A DNA stretch of 64,000 nucleotides, from the NCBI RefSeq assembly GCF_003605735.1, contig NZ_QXTJ01000045.1:24222-88221 (forward strand), read 5' to 3'. The stretch is from Pseudomonas sp. LS-2 (lineage in GTDB: Bacteria; Pseudomonadota; Gammaproteobacteria; Pseudomonadales; Pseudomonadaceae). The notes under the pieces were generated by a model, which was not told the origin of the DNA, made no database searches, and worked only from the letters and a program-made list of their open reading frames with translations. Below are positions 42,514 through 50,773 of this stretch, one piece after another. The first letter of the stretch is position 1, and each line of letters starts with the position of its first letter. The position numbers and the translations under genes were made by a program.

Positions 42514-44814
42514 ATGAATAAGCTGTGTTTACTGAGTCTTGTCATCGGTTTGGCCAGTCAGTCCGCCTGGGCGCAAACGGCAACCGTCCCCGCCAGTAAT
42601 CTCTCGACGCTGCAAGCCAAGAATGCATTCATCTCCAACTTGATGAAGCAGATGACCCTCGACGAAAAGATCGGTCAACTGCGCCTGATCAGCATCGGCC
42701 CGGAAATGCCGAAGTCGGAAATCGTCAAGGAGATCGCGGCCGGCAAGATCGGTGGCACCTTCAACTCCGTCCTGCTGCCCGATAACCGCGCCATGCAGGA
42801 CGCCGCGGTCGCCCATAGCCGCAACAAGATTCCGATGTTCTTCGCCTACGACGTGGTTCACGGCCAGCGCACCATCTTCCCGATCAGCCTGGGCCTGGCA
42901 TCGACCTGGGACATGGACGCCGTCACTCGCGCCGGTCGCGTTTCGGCGATCGAAGCCGCCGCCGATGGCGTGGACATGACCTTCGCGCCCATGGTCGACA
43001 TCACTCGCGATGCCCGTTGGGGACGGAGCTCCGAAGGCTTCGGCGAAGACACCTATCTGGTTTCACGCCTGTCCGCGACCATGACCCGCGCCTTCCAGGG
43101 CACCAGCACTCAAGCACCGAACAGCATCATGGCGGCGGTCAAACACTTCGCGCTATACGGCGCGGTGGAAGGCGGTCGCGACTACAACACCGTGGACATG
43201 AGCCCAGTGCGCATGCAGCAGGACTACCTGCCGCCGTACCGCGCTGCCATTGATGCTGGCGCGGGCGGTGTCATGGTCGCGTTGAACTCGATCAACGGCG
43301 TGCCTTCGACCGCCAACGCCTGGCTGCTTCAGGATGTGCTTCGCAAGGACTGGGGCTTCAAGGGCGTGACCGTCAGCGACCATGGCGCGATCAAGGAACT
43401 GATCGACCACGGCGTCGCCAAGGACTTCCGCGAAGCTGCCAAGCTGGCCATCAAGGCAGGCGTGGACCTGAGCATGAACGACAAGGCCTACGGCGAAGAA
43501 CTCCCGGCGCTGGTCAAGAACGGCGAAGTATCGGTCAAGGAAGTCGACAGCGCCGTACGTGAAGTGCTCGGCGCGAAGTGGGACATGGGGCTGTTCGCCA
43601 ACCCCTACCTGCGCATCGGTGCGGCAGTGGACGACCCTGCCGACCGTGACGCCGAGAACCGTCTGCACCGCACCGAGGCGCGCGACGTGGCTCGCCGCAG
43701 CATGGTCTTGCTGAAGAACGACAACAACACCCTGCCATTGAAGAAACAAGGCACCATCGCCGTGATCGGTCCGCTGGCCAAAAGCTCGCTGGACATGCTC
43801 GGCAGCTGGTCGGCAGCCGGCCTGGCGCGTCAGACGATCAGCGCTTATGACGGACTGGCCAACGCTGTCGGCGACAAGGCCAAGCTGCTGTATGCCGCAG
43901 GCACCAACGTCACCGACAATCAGGAAGCGATCACCTACCTGAACAACATGGACGACAAGATTCACATCGACGGTCGTCCGGAGCAGGAGATGATCGACGA
44001 AGCGGTCAAGGTCGCTCAACAGTCTGACGTGGTCGTCGCCGTGGTCGGGGAATCACGCAACATGTCCCACGAAGCCGCCAGCCGTGTTGACCTCGTACTG
44101 CCGGGTCGTCAGCGTGATTTGATCAAGGCCCTCAAGGCCACTGGCAAACCGCTGGTCATCGTTCTGATGAACGGCCGGCCACTGGCGCTGGGCGAAGAGA
44201 ACAAGCAGGCCGACGCCATGCTGGAAAGCTGGTTCCTGGGGACCGAAGGCGGCAACGCGCTGGCTGACGTCCTCTTCGGCGACTACAACCCGTCGGGCAA
44301 ACTGCCGATGACCTTCCCCCGTTCGGTGGGTCAGGTGCCTGCGTACTACAACCACCTGAACACAGGCCGTCCTTATCGTCCAAACGATTCGAACTACACC
44401 TCGAACTACTTCGAAGAGCCGACCAGCCCGCTGTTCCCGTTCGGTTATGGCTTGAGCTACACACAATTCAGCGTGTCGGAGCCGGTTCTGTCCATCAACA
44501 AGATGACGCGCAAAGACAAGCTGACGGCCACCGTGCAGGTGAAGAACATCGGCAAGGTCGCGGGTGAAACCGTCGTTCAGTTGTACCTGCGCGATGTCGC
44601 TGCGTCGATCAGTCGTCCGGTCAAGGAGCTCAAGAACTTCCAGAAGATCATGTTGAAGCCAGGCGAAGAGAAAGCCGTGAGCTTCACCGTGACCGAGGAA
44701 GATCTGAAGTTCTTCAACCCCTCGCTCAAGTACGCCGCAGAGGCAGGCGAATTCAAGCTGATGATCGGCCTGGATTCCAATGATGTAAAAGAAACGACGT
44801 TCAACCTGCTGTAA
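42514..44814 (+). CDS. bglX: Periplasmic beta-glucosidase BglX (GH3)
   Basis: Glycoside hydrolase family 3, 766 residues, which hydrolyses beta-glucosides in the periplasm. The start at 42514 (MNKLCLLSLVIGLASQSAWAQ) gives a clean signal peptide; the longer frame adds only ten codons. N-terminal TIM barrel with KHFALYGAVEGGRDYNTVDMS, catalytic nucleophile Asp in KGVTVSDHGAIKELI (about residue 290), then the (alpha/beta)6 domain (VVVAVVGESRNMSHEAASR) and the C-terminal fibronectin-III-like domain (GETVVQLYLRD, KELKNFQKI). It stands alone; regulation is not visible. Confidence 0.95.
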   Translation: MNKLCLLSLVIGLASQSAWAQTATVPASNLSTLQAKNAFISNLMKQMTLDEKIGQLRLISIGPEMPKSEIVKEIAAGKIGGTFNSVLLPDNRAMQDAAVAHSRNKIPMFFAYDVVHGQRTIFPISLGLASTWDMDAVTRAGRVSAIEAAADGVDMTFAPMVDITRDARWGRSSEGFGEDTYLVSRLSATMTRAFQGTSTQAPNSIMAAVKHFALYGAVEGGRDYNTVDMSPVRMQQDYLPPYRAAIDAGAGGVMVALNSINGVPSTANAWLLQDVLRKDWGFKGVTVSDHGAIKELIDHGVAKDFREAAKLAIKAGVDLSMNDKAYGEELPALVKNGEVSVKEVDSAVREVLGAKWDMGLFANPYLRIGAAVDDPADRDAENRLHRTEARDVARRSMVLLKNDNNTLPLKKQGTIAVIGPLAKSSLDMLGSWSAAGLARQTISAYDGLANAVGDKAKLLYAAGTNVTDNQEAITYLNNMDDKIHIDGRPEQEMIDEAVKVAQQSDVVVAVVGESRNMSHEAASRVDLVLPGRQRDLIKALKATGKPLVIVLMNGRPLALGEENKQADAMLESWFLGTEGGNALADVLFGDYNPSGKLPMTFPRSVGQVPAYYNHLNTGRPYRPNDSNYTSNYFEEPTSPLFPFGYGLSYTQFSVSEPVLSINKMTRKDKLTATVQVKNIGKVAGETVVQLYLRDVAASISRPVKELKNFQKIMLKPGEEKAVSFTVTEEDLKFFNPSLKYAAEAGEFKLMIGLDSNDVKETTFNLL

Positions 44815-44864
44815 ACCTGCTGTCGACGCGGGGCGGACATCGCCCCCGCCGCAGATGGATAACG

Positions 44865-44956
44865 TTGTAGGAGCGCGTTTGCCCGCGACTGCGGTCCGTC
44901 ATTCACCCTTTGCCATGACTGACGAAACGCAATCGCGGGCAAGCGCGCTCCTACAG
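44865..44956. repeat. REP doublet (REPIN), GCGGGCAAGCGCGC subtype
   Basis: Left unit TTGTAGGAGCGCGTTTGCCC and right unit CGGGCAAGCGCGCTCCTACA in inverted orientation. It lies between bglX and the sensor kinase gene. An open frame through it (44855) artificially extends the kinase N-terminus. Confidence 0.9.
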
Positions 44957-44980
44957 GTTCATCATTCTGGGTTGCCCACC

Positions 44981-46738
44981 ATGCCCCGCTACGCTCGCCT
45001 GCTCCTGTATGTCCTGTTGATCCTCGCGGGTGCCGTGATCGTCGCGACGCTGGCCATGCATCAGGCTCAGCGCCACTCCCTGGAAGACGATGCAGATCGC
45101 GCTCGGGACCAGCTCTCCCTCTACGCCAATACCCTTCAAACCCTGATCGAGCGCTACCGCGCCCTCCCCGCCGTACTCGCGCTTGACCCACAATTTCGAG
45201 ATGCTCTGAAAGCGCCCGTCAGCGCCGAAACCACGCAGGCACTCAACCTCAAGCTTGAGCAGATCAACGGCGCGGCGCAGTCTTCGACACTGGAGCTACT
45301 GGACCGTAACGGCCTGGCGATCGGCGCCAGCAACTGGAAACTGCCCAGCAGTTATGTCGGCCACAATTATGGGTTCCGCCCCTACTTCACTCAGACCAAA
45401 GCCAATGGCGTCGGGCGTTTCTATGCGGTCGGCGTGACCAGTGGCATCCCGGGTTACTTCCTGTCCAATGCGGTGCGCGACGATGCCGGGCAGTTCATTG
45501 GCGCCATGGTGGTCAAACTGGAATTCCCGGACCTGGAACACAGTTGGGCGCAGGGCGATGACGTGCTGCTGGTCAGCGACGCGAAAGGTATCGTATTCAT
45601 CGCCAATCAGCCTGGCTGGCGCTATCGCTCGCTACGCCCGCTGTCCGATCAGGATCGCAGCGAACTGGGCAGCACCCGCCAGTACGACAAGCAGCCGCTG
45701 ACGCCCTTGATTCATCAGCCACTTCGCACGTTCAACGACGATAGCCATCTCAGCCAGATTGCGGCGCCGGATGGTACGGCAGCCTACCTCTGGCAATCGC
45801 TGCCGCTACAACCGGAAGGCTGGACCCTGCATCTGCTGCGTAAACCCCAACCTGCCGCGGAGGACATCCGCAACGCGGCGCTGGCTGCGGCCGGCACCTG
45901 GCTGACGCTGGTGTTTCTCGGGTTGTTCCTTTACCAACGCTGGCGACTGGCGCGCATGCGTCAACGCAGCCGGGAAGAACTGGAACAACTGGTGGAAGAG
46001 CGGACGCGGGACCTGCAAACCGCGCAGGACGGGTTGGTCCAATCGACGAAACTGGCGGCGCTGGGGCAGATGTCTGCCGCGCTCGCCCATGAAATCAACC
46101 AACCCCTGACAGCCCAGCGCATGCAATTGGCGACCCTGCGTCTGCTGCTCGATCACGGCCGCATCGACGATGCCTACAAAGCGCTGCTCCCTCTCGATCA
46201 ACAATTGACCCGCATGGCCGCCCTGACTGGCCATCTCAAGACCTTCGCCCGCAAAAGCCCCAGCGGTCTGCGCGAACGAGTGGATCTGGCTGGCGTGGTC
46301 GATCAGGCGTTGCTGCTTCTCGATGCGCGGATTCGTGAAGAAAGAGTCAGTTGTGTGCTGGACCTCACCCGACCGGCCTGGATTCGTGGCGATGCCATTC
46401 GTCTGGAGCAGGTGCTGATCAACTTACTGCGTAACGCTCTGGACGCCATGAGCGGAAAACCGCTCAAGCGCCTGGAGATCCACATCGACAGCGACGGTGA
46501 TCACTGGCGTCTGGCGGTAGCTGACAGCGGCGGTGGCATTGCCGACGAACATCTGGCGAACATTTTCGACCCGTTTTTCACCACCAAACCCGTGGGCGAC
46601 GGCCTCGGGCTGGGGTTGGCGGTTTCCTACGCCATCGTGCATGAAGGAGGGGGTCGCCTGAGCGCCGAAAACGTGAACAATGGCGCACGGTTTTTCTTCT
46701 GTCTGCCCAAGTCTTCGCAGGTGCCCCCCGCATGCTGA
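44981..46738 (+). CDS. DctB/MifS-type sensor histidine kinase
   Basis: Membrane histidine kinase, 585 residues from the ATG at 44981 (MPRYARLLLYVLLILAG). The open frame upstream is REP-derived. Membrane helix (about 6-26), periplasmic double PAS-like/Cache sensor (about 35-300, NYGFRPYFTQT, FYAVGVTSGIPGYFLSNAVRD), second helix (about 308-330), phospho-acceptor His in SAALAHEINQPLTAQRMQLA, and ATPase boxes NLLRNALDAM, VADSGGGI and GDGLGLGLAVSY. It overlaps its response regulator by 7 bases. In P. aeruginosa MifS/MifR senses alpha-ketoglutarate; the neighbouring kgtP supports that over a DctB role. Confidence 0.9.
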   Translation: MPRYARLLLYVLLILAGAVIVATLAMHQAQRHSLEDDADRARDQLSLYANTLQTLIERYRALPAVLALDPQFRDALKAPVSAETTQALNLKLEQINGAAQSSTLELLDRNGLAIGASNWKLPSSYVGHNYGFRPYFTQTKANGVGRFYAVGVTSGIPGYFLSNAVRDDAGQFIGAMVVKLEFPDLEHSWAQGDDVLLVSDAKGIVFIANQPGWRYRSLRPLSDQDRSELGSTRQYDKQPLTPLIHQPLRTFNDDSHLSQIAAPDGTAAYLWQSLPLQPEGWTLHLLRKPQPAAEDIRNAALAAAGTWLTLVFLGLFLYQRWRLARMRQRSREELEQLVEERTRDLQTAQDGLVQSTKLAALGQMSAALAHEINQPLTAQRMQLATLRLLLDHGRIDDAYKALLPLDQQLTRMAALTGHLKTFARKSPSGLRERVDLAGVVDQALLLLDARIREERVSCVLDLTRPAWIRGDAIRLEQVLINLLRNALDAMSGKPLKRLEIHIDSDGDHWRLAVADSGGGIADEHLANIFDPFFTTKPVGDGLGLGLAVSYAIVHEGGGRLSAENVNNGARFFFCLPKSSQVPPAC

Positions 46739-48063
46739 ACTCGGTGATCGTGGTCGACGACGAGATGCCCATCCGCCAAGCGGTGGAGCAATGGCTGTCG
46801 TTGTCAGGTTTTGACGTGCAGGTGTTCAGCCGCGCCGAAGACTGCCTGGCGCGAATCCCCGAGCACTTCCCCGGTGTCGTGCTGAGCGACGTGCGCATGC
46901 CCGGCATGAGTGGTCTGGAGCTGTTGAGTCAATTGCAGAAACGCGACGCTGATCTTCCCATCATTCTGCTGACCGGCCATGGTGACGTGCCCATGGCCGT
47001 CGATGCCATGCGCGACGGTGCCTACGATTTCCTCGAAAAGCCCTTCACCCCGGAAACACTGCTCGGCAGTCTGCGCCGCGCTCTGGAAAAACGCACGCTG
47101 GTGCTGGAAAACCGTCGACTCCATGAACTGGCCGACAACCGCTCGCGCCTCGACGCCACGTTGCTTGGTTTATCACCCGCAATGCAGACGCTACGACGCC
47201 AGGTTCAGGACCTGGCGCAACTGCCGGTCAACGTGTTGATACGAGGAGAAACCGGCAGCGGCAAGGAAATGGTCGCCCACTGTCTGCATGAGTTCGGTCC
47301 TCGGGCGAACAAACCCTTTGTCGCCGTCAACTGCGCGGCCATTCCCGAACAACTGTTCGAAGCCGAGTTGTTCGGCCATGAGAGCGGCGCATTCACCGGC
47401 GCTCAGGGCAAGCGCATCGGTAAGCTTGAATTTGCCCACGGTGGCACGCTGTTTCTCGACGAAATCGAAAGCATGCCCCTCGCCCAGCAGGTGAAACTGC
47501 TGCGGGTGATTCAAGACCGGCGCCTTGAAAGGCTGGGCTCCAATCAGAGCATTGAGGTCGATCTGCGCATCATTGCCGCGACCAAACCGGATCTGCTCGA
47601 AGAAGCCAAAGCCGGTCGCTTCCGCGAAGACCTGGCCTATCGTCTGAACATCGCTGAATTGCGGTTGCCGCCGTTGCGTGAGCGGCGTGAAGACATTCCA
47701 TTGCTGTTCGGGCACTTCTCGCGCCAGGCGGCCGAGCGCATGGGCCGTCGCGCGCCAACACTCACGGGTGACCAGTTGACCCATTTGCTGAGCCATGACT
47801 GGCCGGGGAACGTGCGAGAACTCGCCAACGCAGCGGAGCGCCAAGTCTTGGGGCTGGACAACCCTGCCTCGGTGGACATGCCTGCCGGAAAGTCGCTTGC
47901 CGCGCAGCAAGAGGCTTTCGAGGCCCATTGCCTGCGTGCTGCCTTGAGCCGTCACCATGGCGATATCAAGGCGGTGCTCAATGAGCTGCAACTGCCGCGC
48001 CGCACGTTGAACGAGAAGATGCAGCGCCACGGGTTGGTCAGGGAGATGTTTTTACCCGACTAG
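46732..48063 (+). CDS. DctD/MifR-type sigma-54 response regulator
   Basis: NtrC-family regulator, 443 residues. Receiver (1-120) with phospho-acceptor in VVLSDVRMPGMSG; AAA+ domain (about 145-375) with Walker A RGETGSGKEMVAH, sigma-54 contact loop ESGAFTGAQGKR (GAFTGA), Walker B TLFLDEIESM and Arg-finger region YRLNIAELRLPPLRERREDI; C-terminal Fis-type helix-turn-helix (HGDIKAVLNELQLPRRTLNEKMQRHG). The start at 46732 overlaps the kinase gene. The sigma-54 promoter at 48178 is its probable target. Confidence 0.93.
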   Translation: MLNSVIVVDDEMPIRQAVEQWLSLSGFDVQVFSRAEDCLARIPEHFPGVVLSDVRMPGMSGLELLSQLQKRDADLPIILLTGHGDVPMAVDAMRDGAYDFLEKPFTPETLLGSLRRALEKRTLVLENRRLHELADNRSRLDATLLGLSPAMQTLRRQVQDLAQLPVNVLIRGETGSGKEMVAHCLHEFGPRANKPFVAVNCAAIPEQLFEAELFGHESGAFTGAQGKRIGKLEFAHGGTLFLDEIESMPLAQQVKLLRVIQDRRLERLGSNQSIEVDLRIIAATKPDLLEEAKAGRFREDLAYRLNIAELRLPPLRERREDIPLLFGHFSRQAAERMGRRAPTLTGDQLTHLLSHDWPGNVRELANAAERQVLGLDNPASVDMPAGKSLAAQQEAFEAHCLRAALSRHHGDIKAVLNELQLPRRTLNEKMQRHGLVREMFLPD

Positions 48064-48177
48064 TGGCGCGTGACACATTGGGCATCGGCAATTTTTCGCT
48101 TGTTCGTTAAACACGTATAGGCGGATTTCCGCTCATCCCTTCCCGGCAAACCCTTCTAAACCGGCCCTCTCGGGGTT

Positions 48178-48193
48178 TGGCACAGCTCCTGCT
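48178..48193 (+). promoter_or_regulatory. Sigma-54 (-24/-12) promoter of kgtP
   Basis: TTGGCAC (48177-48183), five bases, CTGCT (48189-48193). This fits TGGCAC-N5-TTGC with the GG (48179-48180) and GC (48191-48192) exactly 12 bases apart. It lies about 64 bases upstream of the kgtP start, behind the sigma-54 activator gene. A perfect GCGGA-TT-TCCGC inverted repeat lies at 48121-48132. Confidence 0.8.
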
Positions 48194-48255
48194 ATCACTC
48201 CCGCCAGACCGCATCGCTGCGCTCCCTCTAAAAACAATGACTTGCAGGAAACCTC

Positions 48256-49587
48256 ATGGCTATCCCCAACTCTGTGTCCAGCGGATCGACCGCCGCGCCT
48301 GTTGCTGAAAAAACCACCAAGACCACCACGAGCCGCCTGAAATCCATTTTCTCAGGTTCGGTCGGCAACATGGTCGAGTGGTACGACTGGTACGTCTATG
48401 CCGCTTTCTCCCTCTACTTTGCCAAAGTCTTCTTCCCCAAGGGCGACACCACTGCACAACTGCTCAACACCGCCGCAATCTTCGCCGTGGGCTTCCTGAT
48501 GCGCCCGATCGGTGGCTGGCTGATGGGGCTGTATGCCGACCGCAAGGGCCGCAAGGCTGCACTGATGGCGTCGGTACTGTTGATGTGCTTCGGTTCGCTG
48601 ATCATCGCGCTGACGCCGGGTTACGAAACCATCGGCGTCGGTGCACCGATACTCCTGGTGTTCGCGCGTTTGCTGCAGGGCCTGTCGGTAGGCGGCGAAT
48701 ACGGCACGTCGGCCACCTACCTCAGCGAGATGGCCACCAAGGAACGTCGGGGCTTCTTTTCCAGCTTCCAGTACGTGACCCTGATTTCCGGGCAGCTCAT
48801 CGCGCTGGGCGTGCTGATTGTCCTGCAACAGACCCTGACCACTGAACAACTGAATGCCTGGGGCTGGCGGATTCCGTTTGCCATCGGCGCGCTGTGCGCA
48901 GTGGTTGCGCTGTTCCTGCGCCGTGGCATGGAGGAAACCGAGTCCTTCACCAAGAAGAAAGAAGAGCCCAAAGAAAGCCTGATGCGCACGCTGATGCGTC
49001 ATCCCAAGGAATTGATGACCGTGGTCGGCCTGACCATGGGCGGCACCCTGGCCTTCTATACCTACACTACCTACATGCAGAAATACCTGGTGAACACGGT
49101 CGGCATGAGCATCACCGACTCCACCACTATTTCTGCGGCTACGCTGTTCCTGTTCATGGTGTTGCAGCCGGTAATTGGCGCGTTGTCGGACAAAGTGGGG
49201 CGTCGTCCGATCCTGATCGCGTTCGGCGTGCTTGGCACCCTGTGCACGGTGCCGATCCTCACCACCCTGCACACCATTCAGACCTGGTGGGGCGCGTTCT
49301 TCCTGATCATGGCCGCGCTGATCATCGTCAGCGGTTACACCTCGATCAACGCCGTGGTAAAGGCCGAGTTGTTCCCCACCGAAATCCGCGCGCTCGGTGT
49401 CGGCCTGCCTTACGCATTGACCGTATCGATCTTCGGCGGCACTGCCGAGTACATCGCCCTGTGGTTCAAGAGCATCGGAATGGAGACGGGTTACTACTGG
49501 TACGTGACCGCTTGTATCGCCTGTTCGCTGCTGGTTTATGTGTTCATGAAAGACACCCGCAAGCACTCACGGATCGAGAACGACTGA
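48256..49587 (+). CDS. kgtP: Alpha-ketoglutarate permease (MHS/MFS family)
   Basis: Proton-coupled MFS transporter of the metabolite:H+ symporter family, 443 residues and 12 helices. Family motifs: SGSVGNMVEWYDWYVYAAF at helix 1, FLMRPIGGWLMGLYADRKGRK (MFS motif A), FARLLQGLSVGGEYGTSATYL at helix 4-5, and ALSDKVGRRP before helix 9. It closely resembles KgtP. Other dicarboxylate substrates are possible. The ATG is preceded by CAGGAAAC. Sigma-54 and the upstream two-component pair probably control it. Confidence 0.9.
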   Translation: MAIPNSVSSGSTAAPVAEKTTKTTTSRLKSIFSGSVGNMVEWYDWYVYAAFSLYFAKVFFPKGDTTAQLLNTAAIFAVGFLMRPIGGWLMGLYADRKGRKAALMASVLLMCFGSLIIALTPGYETIGVGAPILLVFARLLQGLSVGGEYGTSATYLSEMATKERRGFFSSFQYVTLISGQLIALGVLIVLQQTLTTEQLNAWGWRIPFAIGALCAVVALFLRRGMEETESFTKKKEEPKESLMRTLMRHPKELMTVVGLTMGGTLAFYTYTTYMQKYLVNTVGMSITDSTTISAATLFLFMVLQPVIGALSDKVGRRPILIAFGVLGTLCTVPILTTLHTIQTWWGAFFLIMAALIIVSGYTSINAVVKAELFPTEIRALGVGLPYALTVSIFGGTAEYIALWFKSIGMETGYYWYVTACIACSLLVYVFMKDTRKHSRIEND

Positions 49588-49599
49588 CCGGTTTCTGAC

Positions 49600-49668
49600 C
49601 TGTAGCAGTCCGGCTTGCCGGCGGTGGCGTCATCGAAATCGCAACCGCCGGCAAGCCGGGCTGCTACG
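49600..49668. repeat. REP doublet (REPIN)
   Basis: Inverted pair: CTGTAGCAGTCCGGCTTGCC at the left and GGCAAGCCGGGCTGCTACGG at the right, of the same subtype as 19949-20022. It lies just after the kgtP stop and before its terminator. Confidence 0.88.
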
Positions 49669-49691
49669 GGGAGTTAGGGTGAACAACCAGG

Positions 49692-49724
49692 GGGCAGCCG
49701 CGGGAACGGGCTGCCCTTTTTTTT
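49692..49724 (+). terminator. Rho-independent terminator of kgtP
   Basis: 8-bp stem GGGCAGCC/GGCTGCCC (49692-49699 and 49709-49716) followed by eight T's. Confidence 0.92.
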
Positions 49725-49887
49725 CGCTGTCATGACAGCTAAGTGGCTGAATCATCGGCGGCTTTTTGTAGTATCAATTTCAACGATGATCGCTACCAAT
49801 GCGATTGACTTTTTAATAATCCAGAGCCGAGTAAAGTTAACTCCATACCGAGTTACACACTCATTGAATCGATCTGGAGCAACTACC

Positions 49888-50352
49888 ATGAAAACTAACA
49901 AACTGATTTTCGGTCTCGCCTTCTCTATCTTGGCAACTAGCGCTTTCGCACTTCCAGCCGTTGACGCAAGCAAACATATCAACGCACCGGTAGTTGCAGA
50001 AAATGGTTCCTCCCACACCAACATCGGCCGTGTGGCCGCTGACGGCGCTGATCACGTAGGTGCCAACCGCCTTGCCGCTGACGGCGCTGATCACGTAGGT
50101 GCCAACCGCCTTGCCGCTGACGGTTCCGATCACGTAGGTGCCAACCGTGTTGCCGCTGACGGCGCTGACCACGTAGGCGCCAACCGCCTTGCTGCTGACG
50201 GCGCTGACCACGTTGGTGCCAACCGCCTTGCCGCTGACGGCGCTGACCACGTAGGCGCTAACCGCCTTGCCGCCGACGGCGCTGACCATGTTGGTGCAAA
50301 TCGTCTGGCTGCAGACGGTGCTGATCATGTGGGTGCAAACCGTTTGAGCTGA
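49888..50352 (+). CDS. Secreted protein of eight 13-residue repeats
   Basis: 154 residues. ATG at 49888 behind TGGAGCAA. Signal peptide MKTNKLIFGLAFSILATSAFA, then about 25 residues (VDASKHINAPVVAENGSSHTN) and eight nearly identical 13-residue units of the form LAADGADHVGANR (residues 49-152), ending in LS. Each unit carries one His and two to three Asp; one unit has S for A and two have V for L. No hydrophobic segment lies beyond the signal. I do not recognise a characterised family. It is paralogous to the next gene, with a shared upstream sequence and its own terminator, so the two are separate transcripts. Confidence 0.85.
   Translation: MKTNKLIFGLAFSILATSAFALPAVDASKHINAPVVAENGSSHTNIGRVAADGADHVGANRLAADGADHVGANRLAADGSDHVGANRVAADGADHVGANRLAADGADHVGANRLAADGADHVGANRLAADGADHVGANRLAADGADHVGANRLS
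50032..50343 (+). repeat. Eight tandem 39-bp coding repeats
   Basis: Eight exact-length 39-base units, from GTGGCCGCTGACGGCGCTGA onward. The last two units differ most at third codon positions, while the first six are nearly identical, a sign of recent duplication or gene conversion. Confidence 0.93.
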
Positions 50353-50373
50353 TCGCTGCACGGTTCCCTTCCC

Positions 50374-50402
50374 AGCCCGGCCTTTGCCGGGCTTGATTTT
50401 TT
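50374..50402 (+). terminator. Rho-independent terminator of the first repeat-protein gene
   Basis: Stem AGCCCGGC/GCCGGGCT with loop CTTT (50374-50393), followed by TGATTTTTTT. Confidence 0.9.
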
Positions 50403-50773
50403 TCGGCGCGAAAAATCGTCACAAGCCCCGTATCTTCTGCGTTTGCGCCTTATGCCGGGCACCGATCTCCCTGAGATGCCCGATCCGCACCACAATCGCC
50501 TCGTACTACACACAATCCTGCACCCCAACGCGGCAAAATTTTAAAATCACACAAACAAAAAGCTGTCAAGAGCCAAATCTGTCAGATTAGACAGAAAGCG
50601 CCCCGTTTCAGGACAAAATCCGCTGGAGCGCTTTAAAACCGGGCGCCAGGGGCAACTATCATTTTCGGCGATGGTGGATAGCAATCTTGTTAACTTCTAC
50701 TTAATGCGTACGCGCGTAACATTAGCTCCATACCCAAGTTGAAAAATTATTGAACTTTGATGGAGCAATCATC
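50403..50773. other. Intergenic region between the two repeat-protein genes
   Basis: About 370 bases with no ORF supported by a ribosome site. It contains a hairpin-forming stretch (CGGGC-A-CCG-ATCTC-CCT-GAGAT-GCCCG, about 50456-50483) and an AT-rich part around 50535-50575. The 3' end (50727-50773) matches the region upstream of the first gene. Confidence 0.5.

Noticed and set aside
44855..44980. N-terminal extension of the sensor kinase frame
   Set aside because: The codons are translated REPIN sequence. The kinase starts naturally at 44981 with a membrane helix.
49861..50361. Antisense 166-codon frame across the repeat-protein gene
   Set aside because: Its repeats only mirror those of the sense gene. 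There is no start signal and no signal peptide.
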